Assembly: GCA_036346225.1 (NCBI GenBank)
Contig: JARFIW010000836.1
Coordinates: 186,001-250,000 of the forward strand
Origin: Platerodrilus igneus
Lineage: Eukaryota > Arthropoda > Insecta > Coleoptera > Lycidae
Reading direction: 5' to 3'
DNA: 64,000 bases
Shown here piece by piece: positions 33,543 to 45,593 of this stretch (its first letter is position 1; each line of letters opens with the position of its first letter). A model generated the notes under the pieces. It was not told where the DNA came from. It saw only the letters and a program-made list of their open reading frames with translations, and ran no database searches. The position numbers and the translations under genes are program-made.

Positions 33543-35581
33543 CGCGTAAATTATAGGTTAAGAAGGGTATATAAGGCTAGATAATAAATTTTTAATAACT
33601 GTGTATATAGGAAATAGGAACAATTTATTTAGGCGCCAAATTAATCAGTTTAGATAGTGAAAACGGAAGGATATTAAGATATTTTTGTATTTTTAAATTG
33701 GAATGTAAAAATTGCATAACGGGTAGAAGCTTTAGAGTACATGAAAACTCAAGGATACGCATAATTAGTAGTAAAAAGTTTAAATCAAGCGCATGGGATA
33801 AGAAACGGAGCTTTTGAGTATAGAAAATCAATTAATTTAAACGCATATTTTAATTTAAATAAACGAAACGTTCATTATACAAATCCTAATAAGTGTTAAA
33901 ACTCTGAATTATAATTTTAAAACGGACAATTTACTTCAAAGAAACACCTGATAGTTAAATGTCAAGTTCAAAGAACTGAAATATACGTTGGAACAAAATT
34001 CTACAGAATTGTATGTAACGGTCGGTGCGACAAGCTGGTAAAATAGCAAATGCTTTGAAGACAAAGTGAAATGAAATATCTGTTATGTAAAACGGACAGA
34101 GAACACGTATAATAAAACGTTGGTTACAATACACGTCTAGAATACGCAGTAGATTTGGAGGCCAATCACAATATCGTTTTTCTGTAGCTTGACAGGGGTT
34201 CTAAAAGAGACAATAAATATGGGTGAAACGAAGAAAGGTAGCTAAGGGTTGGACGTTAAAACGGGGGAAAGCAATATAATTGGTCAAAGGCTAGAAGTTT
34301 TGAGAAGCTCTCGTCGGTTAGATGTGGTTGAGCGAATTTCTGTGTAACAGCACGGTAAACTTGAAATTTTTCAGACGTTGAAGTTCGTTACGAACAAAAT
34401 TTTGAGAATCGGTTTGGAAAATAAACTTTCCGATGAGGAGTATTCAAAAGCATATAAATACACTGGGAGAGGTATTAAAGCTCTCTTAGATCTGATATCT
34501 CTTACTTGCTATTACGTGCTCTTACGTCGTACTGATTGTCGTTTATTCGTTGAAAGATCATACAACATCCTATTTAAAAGTGTGTAAAATCTGTTAGTAA
34601 CGTACCAGTAATGTATTAAAAGTATGATTTGCACAAGTGGGTGCTGGCTTATAAAAGGTGCTGTCACTACGCGATACAATCTAAGGATAGGATGGTACAT
34701 GGGTAAGCGAATCGAGAAGTTTGAAACTAGTATGCGTGAAGTGTAGTGGTTATGGAAGGTTAAGCTTGGTCGAGACCATTGTCCGGGTAGAAATACTAAA
34801 AGGGTTGCGGAGATTTGGATAGCTAGTGGACATGAGTTGGATCCAGGTATAATCACGAAGTGTATGGACACAACGACGAGGGTTTTGGAACACATCTTCA
34901 GAGGTAACGATGGACGAAACTTACTCCAGGTAAAGAAAATTAATTTCTTGCTTTTGCTTGAACATTTGTGCTGGTATTTTGTGCTTGAGTGTTTTGACTT
35001 AATGGGGTGTATTTGATTACCATAAAAACTCATTTAAAGGGGTATATGTAAAGGACAATCGATATTGATTATTTAAAAAGGTTTATTAATTACATAAAAA
35101 TGTTGTTGTAAGGAGTAAACGGGTCTTTAGCTTTATTTTAAACAAAAATGCTATGCGTAAAAGAATTTAGAGTAACTGGGTTATACTGAGCTCAAAATAG
35201 ACCAGAATAGAAATTAATTTAGGGTTGCACGACGGACCCATCTACTCGTCTAAAACAAAATTGCTGAGATATATAAAAATCATGAAGTTTTAAACGATTT
35301 AAGGATTGAGATGGTAACATTTTTTTATCAAACTGTATGTACAAATGTGTAAATATTTTCTTAATCATGGAAACTTGTTAATATGTGTAAATAAAAAGGT
35401 TGTATGTCTTGTTGCATTATTTGAGTGGCAATTTCATCTGACTGTATATGTGAGAAAGAGTAAATTTAGAATGGTTGGTATCCAAGAAGCAGATTTAAAA
35501 GCTAGTCAGGGTGTGCAAAAATAAGGAGGCATTCCAAAGGTATAGTAAGAAATTTTTTTGTTTCTTTAAAGAAATCCACTG
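33540..35581 (+). mobile_element. Solo LTR, family X, copy 1 (plus)
   Basis: Starts TGTCGCGTAAATTATAGG and ends near ATCCACTG, with (TA)n on both sides. It is the reverse complement relative of 45592-47702: matched blocks include AGGAACAATTTATTTA near the start, AATCACAATATCG in the middle and AGGGTTGCACGACGG near the end. A TATA-like TATAAATA lies at 34453-34460. Long minus-strand frames inside (such as 34512-35033) are not shared as proteins with copy 2 and look like chance. Calling it a solo LTR is an inference from size, ends and insertion context. Confidence 0.6.

Positions 35582-35584
<3 letters not shown>

Positions 35585-35627
<43 letters not shown>
35585..35627. repeat. (TA)n tract right of solo LTR X1
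   Basis: Uninterrupted TA repeats after the LTR end. Confidence 0.95.
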
Positions 35628-35632
<5 letters not shown>

Positions 35633-35639
35633 ACTTTAT

Positions 35640-35830
35640 CATGTAGTCAAGTTCCGTGTGAAAGAGCTTTTTCAAAATTAAAATATATTTTGAATCGTTT
35701 AAGAAGTTGCTTAACACAAGAACATTTGGAAATTTTTTACTAATATCTATAGAAAAAGATTATTAGTAAATATTAAAAATGTCAGTATTATTCGAGGAAT
35801 TTGTAAAGATAGGTCTAGTCTAAGAAATAT
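35640..35830 (+). pseudogene. hAT transposase C-terminal dimerisation fragment
   Basis: VPCERAFSKLKYILNRLRSC then LTQEHLEIF is the hAT dimerisation motif ((S/P)CERxFSxLKxIxxxLRSxLxxExL). After stops and a frame change, ISIEKD and IKNVSII-like remnants follow. Only the last about 60 residues remain; the catalytic part is absent. The adjacent (TA)n and solo LTR may have truncated it. Confidence 0.75.
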
Positions 35831-37928
35831 TTTATTGTGATTTTTGATTTTTCCAAGTTCTCCTAATATAAAAATAATCAATATTGAATGTTGTTTGCTT
35901 ATATCTTTATAGGTTTTTATATATTTTTATATGCGATATGCGACCAAAATTTATAAACTTATATTATTTCATGTTTCAAGTGGATTCACGGGTTTCCTAT
36001 CACCCTTCATCTAGTGGGCCGATGCAAACAGAAACTCAGTAACCAAAATTTTTGCAATCCGGCACTGGATACATGATCTTATCCTATCTAAGACTTTAAA
36101 TTGTCCATCATTCAATTACTAGTTTTATTTGAAGTAATCATTTAGGTTTTGCATAAAAGTCTGTCATTATTAAGTTGTTGATAAAGAATAAATATTATTC
36201 GCACTAAGGCAACTTGCAAGAGGCAGTAATAAGTAATAAGATATATCCGTAAATTCAACTTTTATGGAAATCATAAATCACAAAAGTTTATCAGTGGTGG
36301 GATTCGAAACCCTTCATACTTCTCATAAACTGGACATAAAATTTTATTACAAGGATTGTTAGCTATTAAATAGAGATAATTATTTGCGCACAGTTTTTCA
36401 ACTTCCCGAACATTCAAAATGTGCACCCGAAAAATTTTGTGTAACTCAAAGTACATTCAACATTTGTCGACATTATTCAAACCTTTAAAGATAATACGAT
36501 GTACATATTGTAATAGATTTATTAAAACTTTAAAACCTACCATTATTAAATCATATTCAAAAAGGTTTGGTAATTTAGAACAAACTTTATTAAGACCTAA
36601 ACAAAAGCGGATTACAATTTATAAATTTATTCTACTTTTTCGTTGCATGGCTTAACGTTCTCGCTTGCTTGGTTGTGATTACAGAATTATTATACTAGGG
36701 AATTATTCATCTCATAACTTTTAATTATAAGTACTTTTTAGTAATTCGGTGTTTACTAAAGCGTGACCGCAAAGTAAAAACTCTGCACAACTTTTTAACA
36801 CGGCATTAAATATATATAAAAACCTTCAAGAGCAAAATGCTTATTTAATTTTTTACTTGGAATTTGTTCAAGTATTAGTCAGTGGCTTCTTTCAACTTTC
36901 TACTCAGTTTTATTCGTTTCGACGTTTCAGATCACTTGAGTTTAAAAGAAACCGGAAATGCTTTCCATTTTTATGGTAGAATTAACAAAGCTGCTTATGT
37001 CATTCTTCATGAGCTTAAATTAAATTTAAAATTTTTTTTAGAGATATATGGGAAAAATACAATGACATTAAGGGAGTTTTGCTTTGAATAACGATAATAT
37101 TAATAATAAAAATAATATCTCTCATATCTTGATGTGGTGAGAGTGTTTACTTTTCTATTCGCGTTGCAGTTAACTGACTCGCTAGCTACTTGGATTGCAA
37201 AACGAGAAACTAAAATATCTTACATCACCTACTCACACTAACATAGAGCACCCACACATTTCACTTTACTTTCTGAATTCAAAACACGCATACGTACATG
37301 CCCATATGCCTCTACGCACACAAAGCTGTACCAACAACTGTTATCTGTTCTGCCAGGTAGTACTTTAATCTTTCAACTCTTATTTTTCCAGAGCCCTCTC
37401 TGGCTATCCGAGGGCGATGAAATATACCTTCAATTTTACAAAAAAGTCTAGATCGTCAGATCAGGAATGTGTTAAGCGCAATATATAGCCTCTGCTCATC
37501 CAAAACCGTTTTTCGCAGTAAAGAGCTACACACTGATCCTTCCGGTTTGCCTGGAAAATAACTATGGCTCTAGAGGTGTTAACCCCGATATAGAATTCCC
37601 CTTGCCAAGGTATTAGCAGCGCCGATGGAATGCACTATCAAGTAGGATTTCGCAAACAGCTTATAGTTATTCTTTAAAACGGAGACCATCTTAATATGTT
37701 GACATATAAAGGTCATCCAATCCCTAATTGATTCAATTTATACAAAACACAAGCAATGAAAATGTTTCAAATGTACCAGGCAGTAGTGTTCTGTCTGGTA
37801 CTGGACGTCAACTCTTTGTTGACAGACCTAGTAGTGACCTGGCACACTCTACGAATTACATTGGGACAAGCTGCAAAAGGTTAGACAGAATGTCTATTGA
37901 AAACCAACCAGCGATTTAAAAAAGAAAC
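35831..37928. other. 2.1 kb without recognised genes
   Basis: Short frames only, for example MASFNFLLSFIRFDVSDHLS at 36882 and MIQFIQNTSNENVSNVPGSS at 37728. The latter directly precedes the ORF1-like fragment and could be its N-terminal part, but I cannot link them with confidence. Confidence 0.35.
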
Positions 37929-38185
37929 CTGGATGGACGAGAAAAAAATTACGCATATGTGAATTGTTCAAATATGGACAGTGAATCGAGATTTTTGAGT
38001 ATAAAGATGTAGTATTTAATAAAATGAACCCGTTTTTTATAGAAAAAGTCTTGTCAAGGGAAATGAGTGAGGTTAAAGCTATCCAAAAAGTACCCGATGG
38101 ACTGTCTATAGCATACTCTACAAGAGACCAGCTTGATAAACTTCTATAAATTAAAAAATTCCATAGTAAAAGAGTTGTAACCTGT
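37929..38185 (+). pseudogene. Jockey/X-element-like LINE ORF1 fragment
   Basis: LDGREKNYAYVNCSNMDSES then RFLSIKM; after a frame change MNPFFIEKVLSREMSEV, KAIQKVPDGLSIAYSTRDQL, DKLLxIKKFHSKRVVT. The pattern PFxIxK(V/A)L...VxxI.(K/R)(x)(R/D)GLL(I/V)...QxxxLLxLKxxxxxxV is that of ORF1 nucleic-acid-binding proteins of Jockey-type non-LTR elements. No zinc knuckles and no ORF2 are seen. Confidence 0.45.
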
Positions 38186-38291
38186 CATCATCATCATTAG
38201 GTTTTCAGTGCTAGAACTAGTTGGATGCGTACCCTCATTGTTTCCTAGTCTGAACCAACCTACACATTTCCCTAAAATTTGCACAATCTGC

Positions 38292-38323
38292 AGATACAGT
38301 TCGGTTCCTCTTCTATTGGTTTG

Positions 38324-38364
<41 letters not shown>

Positions 38365-39136
38365 TACTTCACCGATATTCAGTAGTTGTAAAGGGGGTTA
38401 GTCAGTATGTGACTACCAAGATCCCCCAACACTTGAAAACATTTGCCGAATTAATAGTTTTACAATAAATTCATCTGGACAATCAAGATTAGTTGAAAAT
38501 ATTGCCAGCGGGGATTTTATTTGTCCGGTAAATAAACTTCTCCCTCTCCATTAAATTCAATTTCATTTTTACTTTTTTTATTTGCTTCATTTAGTTTAAT
38601 TTTTACTATGTTCTTCCGTCTCCTTTTGTAAACCCGAGAAACGGCAAGATAACCGTTCCCTTAGTTGAGAGGAAATGCCTAATTATTATTATTCCCCTTT
38701 ATGTTATTTAAATACCCCTCTTACCGCGTTCCTAAAATTCTTCAATTTTAGGTCGGCGGTATGTTCGCGCCACTCCCGGTTCAGCGCGCACATCCACGAA
38801 GTTGTCCGATCATATCGCACGGTCAGCGTATTTATTAGTTCGACAGACTTCGCGATCACTCTCACAATTAGGTTGTATATTAATATCTTTGCATATCCCA
38901 CTTATATTTTTCTTACTCTTCCTCTATCCACCCTTGTGGATTTTGGGTTAGTACTACTCATAGACAAAAGTTAGTGCTACTTATAAACAGTACCGGTAAG
39001 CCGTTCCAGTGGTGCATCACAATAGATGGAACTTTAGTGCAGCAGTTTTGGTGAGTGATCTTTTATCGTGCATATTATTGTCAATATTTACGCCCATCAC
39101 CCCTAAAATACAGTTCACTCCTTTCCCTTTGAAACA
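38292..39136 (+). repeat. Direct repeat copy 1 (LTR-like, about 845 bp)
   Basis: Starts AGATACAGTTCGGTTCCTC and ends near CCTTTCCCTTTGAAACA; 39292-40116 is a close copy. Contains an expanded (AT)n (38327-38362) that is short in the second copy, a TATA-like TTATAAACAG (38981) and a donor-like TTTTG|GTGAGTGATC (39051). The 99-codon frame inside is only partly kept in copy 2, so it is probably not a gene. This could be an LTR pair of a very small element or a plain tandem duplication. Confidence 0.65.
38327..38362. repeat. (AT)n microsatellite
   Basis: About 18 AT units inside direct-repeat copy 1, replaced by a short ATATATAT in copy 2. Confidence 0.95.
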
Positions 39137-39291
39137 GTTTTTGGTTCTTCAAGCCAGATACTAATTAGCCACCTTCACGATTTTACTACATTATTTTATG
39201 TACGGTTAAGCAAGTTACGACATATACTTCCAACACTTGCTTGTGTTTCTATGTTTATTGTGTTTAAACATTGCCGCTGCTCTTTCTTGTT

Positions 39292-40116
39292 AGATACAGT
39301 TCGGTTCCTCTTCTATTGTTTTGTAAATATATATCCTGCTTCACCGATATTCAGTGGTTGTGAAGGGGTTAGTCAGTCTGTGACTACCAAGATCCCTTAA
39401 CATCTGAACATTTGCCGAATTAATAGTTTTCCAATAAATTCTTCTGGGCAATCAAGATTAGTTGAAAATATTGCCAGCGGTGATTTTATTTTTCCGGTAA
39501 ATAAACTTTTCCCTCTCCCCCTCCATTAATTCAATTTTATTTTTACTTTTTTTATTTGTTTCATTTAGTTTAATTTTTACTATGTTCTTCCGCCCCCTTT
39601 GTAAACCCGAGAAACGGCAGGATAACCGTTCTCTTAGTTGAGAGGAAATGCCTAATTATTATTATTCCCCTTTATGTTATTTAAATACCCCTCTTACCGC
39701 GTTCCTAAAAGTCTTCAATTTTAGGTGGGTGGTATGTTCGAGTCACTCCCGGTTCAGCGCGCATATCCACGGAGTTGTCCGATCATATCGCACGGTCAGC
39801 ATATTTATTAGTTCGACAGACGTTCGTGATCACTCTCTCAATTAGTTTATATATTAATATCCTTGCATATCCCACTTATATTTCTTTTACTCCTCCTCTA
39901 TCCACCCTTGTGGATTTCTGGTTAGTGCTACTCATAGACAAAGGTTAGTGCTACTTATAAACAGTACCGGTCCGCTGTTCTAGTGGTGCATCACAATAGT
40001 TGGAACTTCAGTGCAGCAATTTTGGTGAGTGACTTTTTATCGTGCATATTATTAACAATATTTACACCTCTACCTTTCACCCCTAAAATACAGTATAATT
40101 CTTTCCCTTTGAAATA
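39292..40116 (+). repeat. Direct repeat copy 2 (LTR-like)
   Basis: Begins AGATACAGTTCGGTTCCTC at 39292 and ends CCTTTGAAATA; separated from copy 1 by 155 bp of unrelated sequence. It carries the same TTATAAACAG and GGTGAGTGA blocks. Confidence 0.65.
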
Positions 40117-40898
40117 CTAAGCATCCGCTCCAATTAAGTATTATAATATTCTATTAATACAAGACAAATAAAAAGAAAAATGCACGTTGGAAGAATGTTC
40201 AGTAAATAGTTAACTGTATTGGGAATAAGTCGTCATCCATAATACACCACTCTTGTTTTACCAACTCATTATGATGAGAAAACTGTTCGGGTATGAATAT
40301 TAAAGTCGAGCTACAAACCAGGGTTATACACATTCATCCTCTATATACAAAAGTAGTTGTTCAAGCTGCTAGCAAGTTTTAAAGAGAGCGCCACTCTCTA
40401 GAGACATTAAGGAAATCACTATTATAACTGTTCATGCAAATTGAATAATCGTCAATTATGACCTTCTTGGGTTGATTTTACAAGTCACGTTTAAAATTAA
40501 TAATTTGACGTGTAGATGCTCATTGATATTCGAGCCAATAATAACAGTTTACATACAGAAATCAAAGCATCAGGTATAGTAGATTTTACACTGTCGGCTC
40601 TCTGTACTGCTTTTTCGGACCATTCAGCACAGGTCTATTCAATCAATTAAATCTGTATGGAATGTAATCTAGTGGTAGGATTGTATCGCAATAGCAAACC
40701 TGTACATATGTTGCATCAATTCTTTCCTACAGTTGCTGCAGCTTACAAGATTATTCAAAACCTCGTGAACGTCACATATATGCCACGTGCTACACAAACC
40801 ATTGATCGCATCATTTTAAAATAGTGGATCAAAACCGTGATCTCATCATTTTTCATCGAAAAACCATCACGATTAAACTTTATCTAAAGTGTTTTTAA
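40117..40898. other. No recognised genes
   Basis: AT-rich, frames closed. It may contain the decayed 5' part of the protein fragment that follows, but nothing is recognisable. Confidence 0.35.
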
Positions 40899-41111
40899 GC
40901 GATAGAAAACGAAGGTGATTATACGTTACTATGGGATGACGTAGTTTACATCGAGGGTACAATAATTAAGTCAAATGGTGGTGTTACAACTACAGCCGAT
41001 TTTGTCAACAACTGAGTTTTATTTTTATTTGATGAAATTCGCTATAAACTTGGGGGAAAGTTTATTGACCTTGTTCGTAATCCAGATATAACTACAAAAG
41101 GATTTTTTTAA
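40899..41111 (+). pseudogene. Fragment of an unnamed virus-/transposon-like protein family
   Basis: One frame with a single internal stop reads AIENEGDYTLLWDDVVYIEG, TIIKSNGGVTTTADFVNN, then FLFDEIRYKLGGKFIDLVRN and PDITTKGFF. The pattern YIEG...FVNN...(F/M)LFDEIRYxLxGxxID is one I associate with a multicopy, unannotated protein family in insects and hydrozoans, thought to come from viruses or large DNA transposons; I cannot name it safely. About 70 residues remain, and the flanks are decayed. Confidence 0.4.
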
Positions 41112-43097
41112 CACTTTGATACGATTGTTGCGCCTTTTGGCTGCACTAAATTTTATTTTAATATTTGAATTAGGGGATTTTTAAATCCTGCAAAGGAATG
41201 CTTTTCTCCCATCCTTAAATTAAGTTATTACGTGTAAGGTTTGTGAATATTGTTTCTCAAGAACCGTAGGAAAATAACCGCATGATTTATGGCATGCATT
41301 CCGCATATCGAATGTAATGTAGTTAGACGGTTGGTCATGAGAAGCGTGGAATGAAGGAGATACTACAGGATCGTGGTAGCGACTATTTTAAAGGAAAGGA
41401 CTTGACTATCAGCGATCAAAAAGATCGAACGCGTGTTCGCGTTAGATCGGCGAAGTGATCCCGTTCGGTCTTCGTACCTTTCCCTCTTACCTAAAAACTA
41501 TCTTGCGTTTCGTCGCAGTGTAGGCACATTCACACTTGCTTTTAGAATTTGACAACGCACAGAAGACACTACTCCCATGCGACCCTGATCTGAAGATGAG
41601 CGAGGTCGCCTTTGGTTCCAGCGAAAAACCAACGTAAGCCCTTACTTATTGTTATATTTGTTACGTTTATTTCTACCGTAATTAATAATAAATATGCTTT
41701 CGAATAATTTATCGAGTTAAATCCAATTTGCTTTGAAACATAGAGTTTATTATGCGATAAATTAAATCATTTACATCCTGTGTACAATAAAGACGCTTTC
41801 TACAAATTTTCAGGTTGAGCTTATTTAGTTCCAAACAACAAATTTATGGTACAATTAAATAAGTCAATGTCCTGTTTTAAGTATCTCGTTACACCATGCG
41901 ATAGCATGTCATTACTTTCTCTGTGGTTTCATTATAAAACTTCGTCGAAATAGTATATAACCCGGGTTTTTCAGTCAATCGCGCTTCGATTAGCGCGGAT
42001 GCTTGTTTTTCAAATTCGTGTTACTTTAAACTCATTTTAAAATTGGTCTTTGTAGCTTGTGCGTTGATGCACTTGAAAAAATACTACTCGCTCTGTTATT
42101 TCAAAAGCAATGCACGCTTATTGTTTGTTGTTCTACAAGTAAGCGATGGTTTACGTGTATTGGTAAGTTTTCGCGCGTTTACTCATTTTAAACCGATTTT
42201 TGTTTTAGCTTTTTTTAGCTGGGGGCCAAATGGGTTCTTTCGGTATGTAGGCCAGACTGTTCGTTACCATGGAGCAGCTTTTCTTTCTTTGTGTTGATTC
42301 ACTACTGAAATTACAATGACCGTTACGTCGCTGTGTTGACTCAGCCCTCCACGGTAGGCAAGATAGGTACCCGGACACCTACAAGTATGTGATTTTGTTT
42401 CTTTTGTATGCGCCAATGGAACATTTCTTATCAACGTTGGGTGCAGTCACGGGATGAGAAACGTTTGTTACTACAATTCGTGATTCTCGCTCTACAGGTG
42501 CTTCGGGTTATACTTCGGTATTTATTACTACAACGTTGCTGGTATTTAATGCGTAAATTTAACACTTATAATATTGAGAGAATCAGCCTTCACTATTTTT
42601 AAGCTTAACATGTTGCTATTAATAATGAGAAAACCTACATTTAAAATTTACTATCACTATTGTTATTGCGAAAATTTTAAACATTAGTTTTATTGGTTCA
42701 ATGAATTTTATTATCTGTTAGCCGCGAAATGGGCACTTCGAGGATCCACTATCAAATTTGACATTTACAACATCACTAAAATTTAATATTTTTCTTATTT
42801 GTCTATGCGAATTAAGAAATTCTTTTTTCTTTTTATTTATGTTTACTTGTTAGTAGATAAGCGTGGGCGATGTGCTTGAATTTTTTGTGTGCTTAATTGT
42901 AATTTTTTTGGCGTATAGGTAAATTCCCCACTCTCCGCGTTTGATAGCTAGCCTGGTACTTACTTTTCTTCCGGCTACGTCATTGCACGTAACATATTGT
43001 TGACGTTACCTGTGAAGGCAACACTTGCAAGCGAATTTGAGGACGCAACAATTTACGTCCAGGGTAATGCAGTGATTGGTTACGTGAGTAAAGAACT

Positions 43098-43101
<4 letters not shown>
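41112..43101. other. Possible old long LTR or unknown sequence
   Basis: No supported gene. A TATA-like TATATAACCCGGGTT at 41954 resembles TATATAACCGGGTTA of the family R LTRs, and the stretch runs directly into the (TA)n at 43102, so it may be a further diverged LTR in the same cluster. Just before the TA tract a frame reads LPVKATLASEFEDATIYVQG, NAVIGYVSKELN; it looks coding but is unidentified. Confidence 0.3.

Positions 43102-43152
<51 letters not shown>
43102..43152. repeat. (TA)n tract left of solo LTR R1
   Basis: About 25 TA units directly before TACTCATATTTAGACC. Confidence 0.95.
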
Positions 43153-43154
<2 letters not shown>

Positions 43155-45557
43155 CTCATATTTAGACCAGGGTAGAAAATTAAATAAGCACATCAAATAA
43201 TTTTAATCACCGTGTAGAAGCTTTGGGAAAAGATACATAACTCGCGTTATTAAATAACAGCGTGAAGCATAAAAATTCATTCGTTTTATTAAAATTAAGA
43301 GATTTAAATTATTTATAAGACGCTTTATATAAAAGGAAGCAGTATTAGAAAACTTTACGGGTAATTTAATTATCCTAGTAAAGAAACAAAGACCAATTAC
43401 GTGCAAAATTTACATTAATTGATTTAAGTTCTGGGTAACAAGTAGTAGACAAAGTGTACAGATAGTAATTGAATATTTAATTAGGATTCACTAAAAATTA
43501 AAGGGTATTATTTTAATTGAATCGTTAGTAACAGATAATATCTATAGAAACTTGTAAAACCCAATAAAATGCAAATCCTAGAAGTGTTAGTTAGAAGTAG
43601 GATGTTTGAACACACCTGCGTATTTTAAAAGGCAATTTCAGTTTAATTTGTTTAAATAAACATGTCGATTCTAAGGATATTGGAAACGGTCAGATGCTTT
43701 AGCACGAAATACAAAACAGGGTTTATTTAAAAGCTCTGAGAATTAATATTATTTTGAACACCTGCGTAGTTTAAATATCACGTACGGCGAAAATTGTGTA
43801 GATAACAAATGGTTTCAAAGAATCTTGAAGAAACCGTGGCTTAATATTCACGAGAATGTGCGATACGGGGTTATTTAACCCAGATAGTCCACATGGACTA
43901 AAATATAATCGATAATAAAGAATATCAATTTGCACCAATACGAACAGGTTAGAAAAGGAAAGAGAAAATGCGTCAAGCAAAGACACATATAGTAAAAGGC
44001 GTGATTTAAGCAACGTCACGAGGGTCACAATTGGTTGAAAATAGGATGCAAATATCACAGGTAGAAACAACAATTTCTGTACAAAATTAATTAGTTTTTC
44101 TCGGACATGTTTGCGTACCGTGTGAGAATTTCTGAGATTTAAATGGGGCGAGTGAAAATTCGTAAAAACCGACGCGCGAGCGACGGACTGCGAACATGGC
44201 ATGAGAAATTCTTTAGAATTACCCGTTTTGGGGAACAGACCGACAGACAGGCTTTTTGCTATATATACCGGTGGTAATATGAATTTCGGCCTCTTAGACT
44301 TTTGACTATTCGATGCGTTAAAAGCTCTTACATCCGCGACTTGATTCAAGATGTTAAACTGCATTTTAGTTTGATAAAATAATTTAAAATTTTGCTCGTA
44401 TATTTTAGTGATTCAAAATAGTTTGTTATTTACGTGCTAACATGAATGTACTTCAGTGCACTTAGATACAAGGTAATAAAATTTAGTATCACTGTACCAA
44501 TTAGCAAAATTTACAACGACAAATGTATACACAAAAGTAGGCAGTTTTGGCGTATATTGGTGAAAGACGCATGAATTTCTTTGCTATTTTTCGGGGGTGT
44601 TAATAAGTAAATGGTTCAAATACGTGTCTCGATCCACGAAACAAGGGTCAGATATACACAGATGAGTTCCGGAAAAGCCCAGAAACAACTTTAAATAAAT
44701 GGTGATGGAGAAAATTTTAAAAGCGTTGAGAATTAGAAGCCGTAAATATAATCCTGTTGGAATGGTGTGATTAACTAAAGGGACGATGTACATTAAAGCT
44801 ACGAGGACAGTAACCTTCAGGTAAATTATACTATTTTGTTTGACATTTTGGTGTGTGTTGAATAACTTTATAACTGATTTACTCAAAATGGACATTAGTG
44901 AAATTGTACTAACCATAAAATTTTAATTTTAAGATGAAATTTGCTTGTTTTAGTAGAAAGGGTATTTAGTATTGATGTTCTGAATTATGATGAAAATATG
45001 GGTATGTCTTTGAGCTCAATTAGACGAACCTGGTTAATTAACGTAAAGGGGTGGTAGATGCTCCCTTTATACTCAGACTCCGGTCTGCTTATATTGTTAT
45101 ATTAATTAGTAGGCATCCAACAAGGACTTTAATTCTGGATGCACGTTAAAGTGATAATAAAATTAATCTTGAAATTCTTTTAAAACTGAATTTTATGCTG
45201 AAATTTAATTTGAAAATTTAATGTATTCTGAATATTGATGTAAATAGAGTTAACGTTGATGTTTGTGGTAGGAATGTGTTGTTTAATTTTATGAATGAGG
45301 AGGTTTATAAAATTAAGTGAGCGAGCAGCCGAGGCGAAAACAGGATCACAGCAGTTCATGGCACCCAATTCGTGAGGCTCGATTTTAAAATATCACAGCA
45401 GTCTTTGGCGCCCAATTCGTGAGGCTCGAATATTTTTTTTTAGGGCCAGTACCTGCAGAATGAGAGGGATCACAGCAGTTTATGACGCCCAATCTGTGGG
45501 ACTAGAATTTTTTTGTTGAAAGGACCCAGTTCCCGCAGTCACAGAAGAATATCACAG

Positions 45558-45559
<2 letters not shown>
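43153..45559 (+). mobile_element. Solo LTR, family R, copy R1
   Basis: Starts TACTCATATTTAGACCAGGG and ends ATCACAGCA against (TA)n. It is 2.4 kb and aligns with 47745-50009 and 51224-53489 at lower identity, so it is an older insertion. The TATA-like element is at 44261. The 197-codon minus-strand frame at 43771-44364 is broken in the sister copies and is not a gene. Its last 220 bp are an array of primer-site-like repeats (next entry). Confidence 0.7.
45345..45559 (+). repeat. PBS-like repeat array at the end of R1
   Basis: Units start ATCACAGCA and contain TGGCACCCAATTCGTGAGGC (45359), TGGCGCCCAATTCGTGAGGC (45406) and TGACGCCCAATCTGTGGG (45484). A fourth unit is cut right after CACAGCA (45553-45559), where (TA)n begins. 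TGGCGCCCAA..CGTG.GGCTCGA is the complement of a tRNA-Lys 3' end with a 2-base insertion. Confidence 0.75.

Positions 45560-45591
<32 letters not shown>
45560..45591. repeat. (TA)n tract between R1 and X2
   Basis: TA repeats separating the end of R1 from the end of the inverted family X LTR. Confidence 0.95.

Positions 45592-45593
<2 letters not shown>

Noticed and set aside
34512..35033. 173-codon minus ORF in solo LTR X1
   Set aside because: Not preserved as a protein in X2 and no domain; chance frame in AT-rich LTR.
36290..36330. tRNA-like B box (minus strand GGTTTCGAATCCC)
   Set aside because: No A box, no acceptor stem and no RNA polymerase III terminator arrangement found nearby.
41954..41975. 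TATA plus TCAGT core promoter
   Set aside because: The initiator is only about 19 bp from TATA, not about 30; kept only as a hint of an old LTR.
42997..43200. ORF with a long Tyr-Ile repeat
   Set aside because: The repeat is the (TA)n microsatellite read as codons; only the part before it looks mildly coding.
43771..44364. 197-codon minus ORF in R1
   Set aside because: Interrupted in the corresponding part of R2 and R3; no family match.
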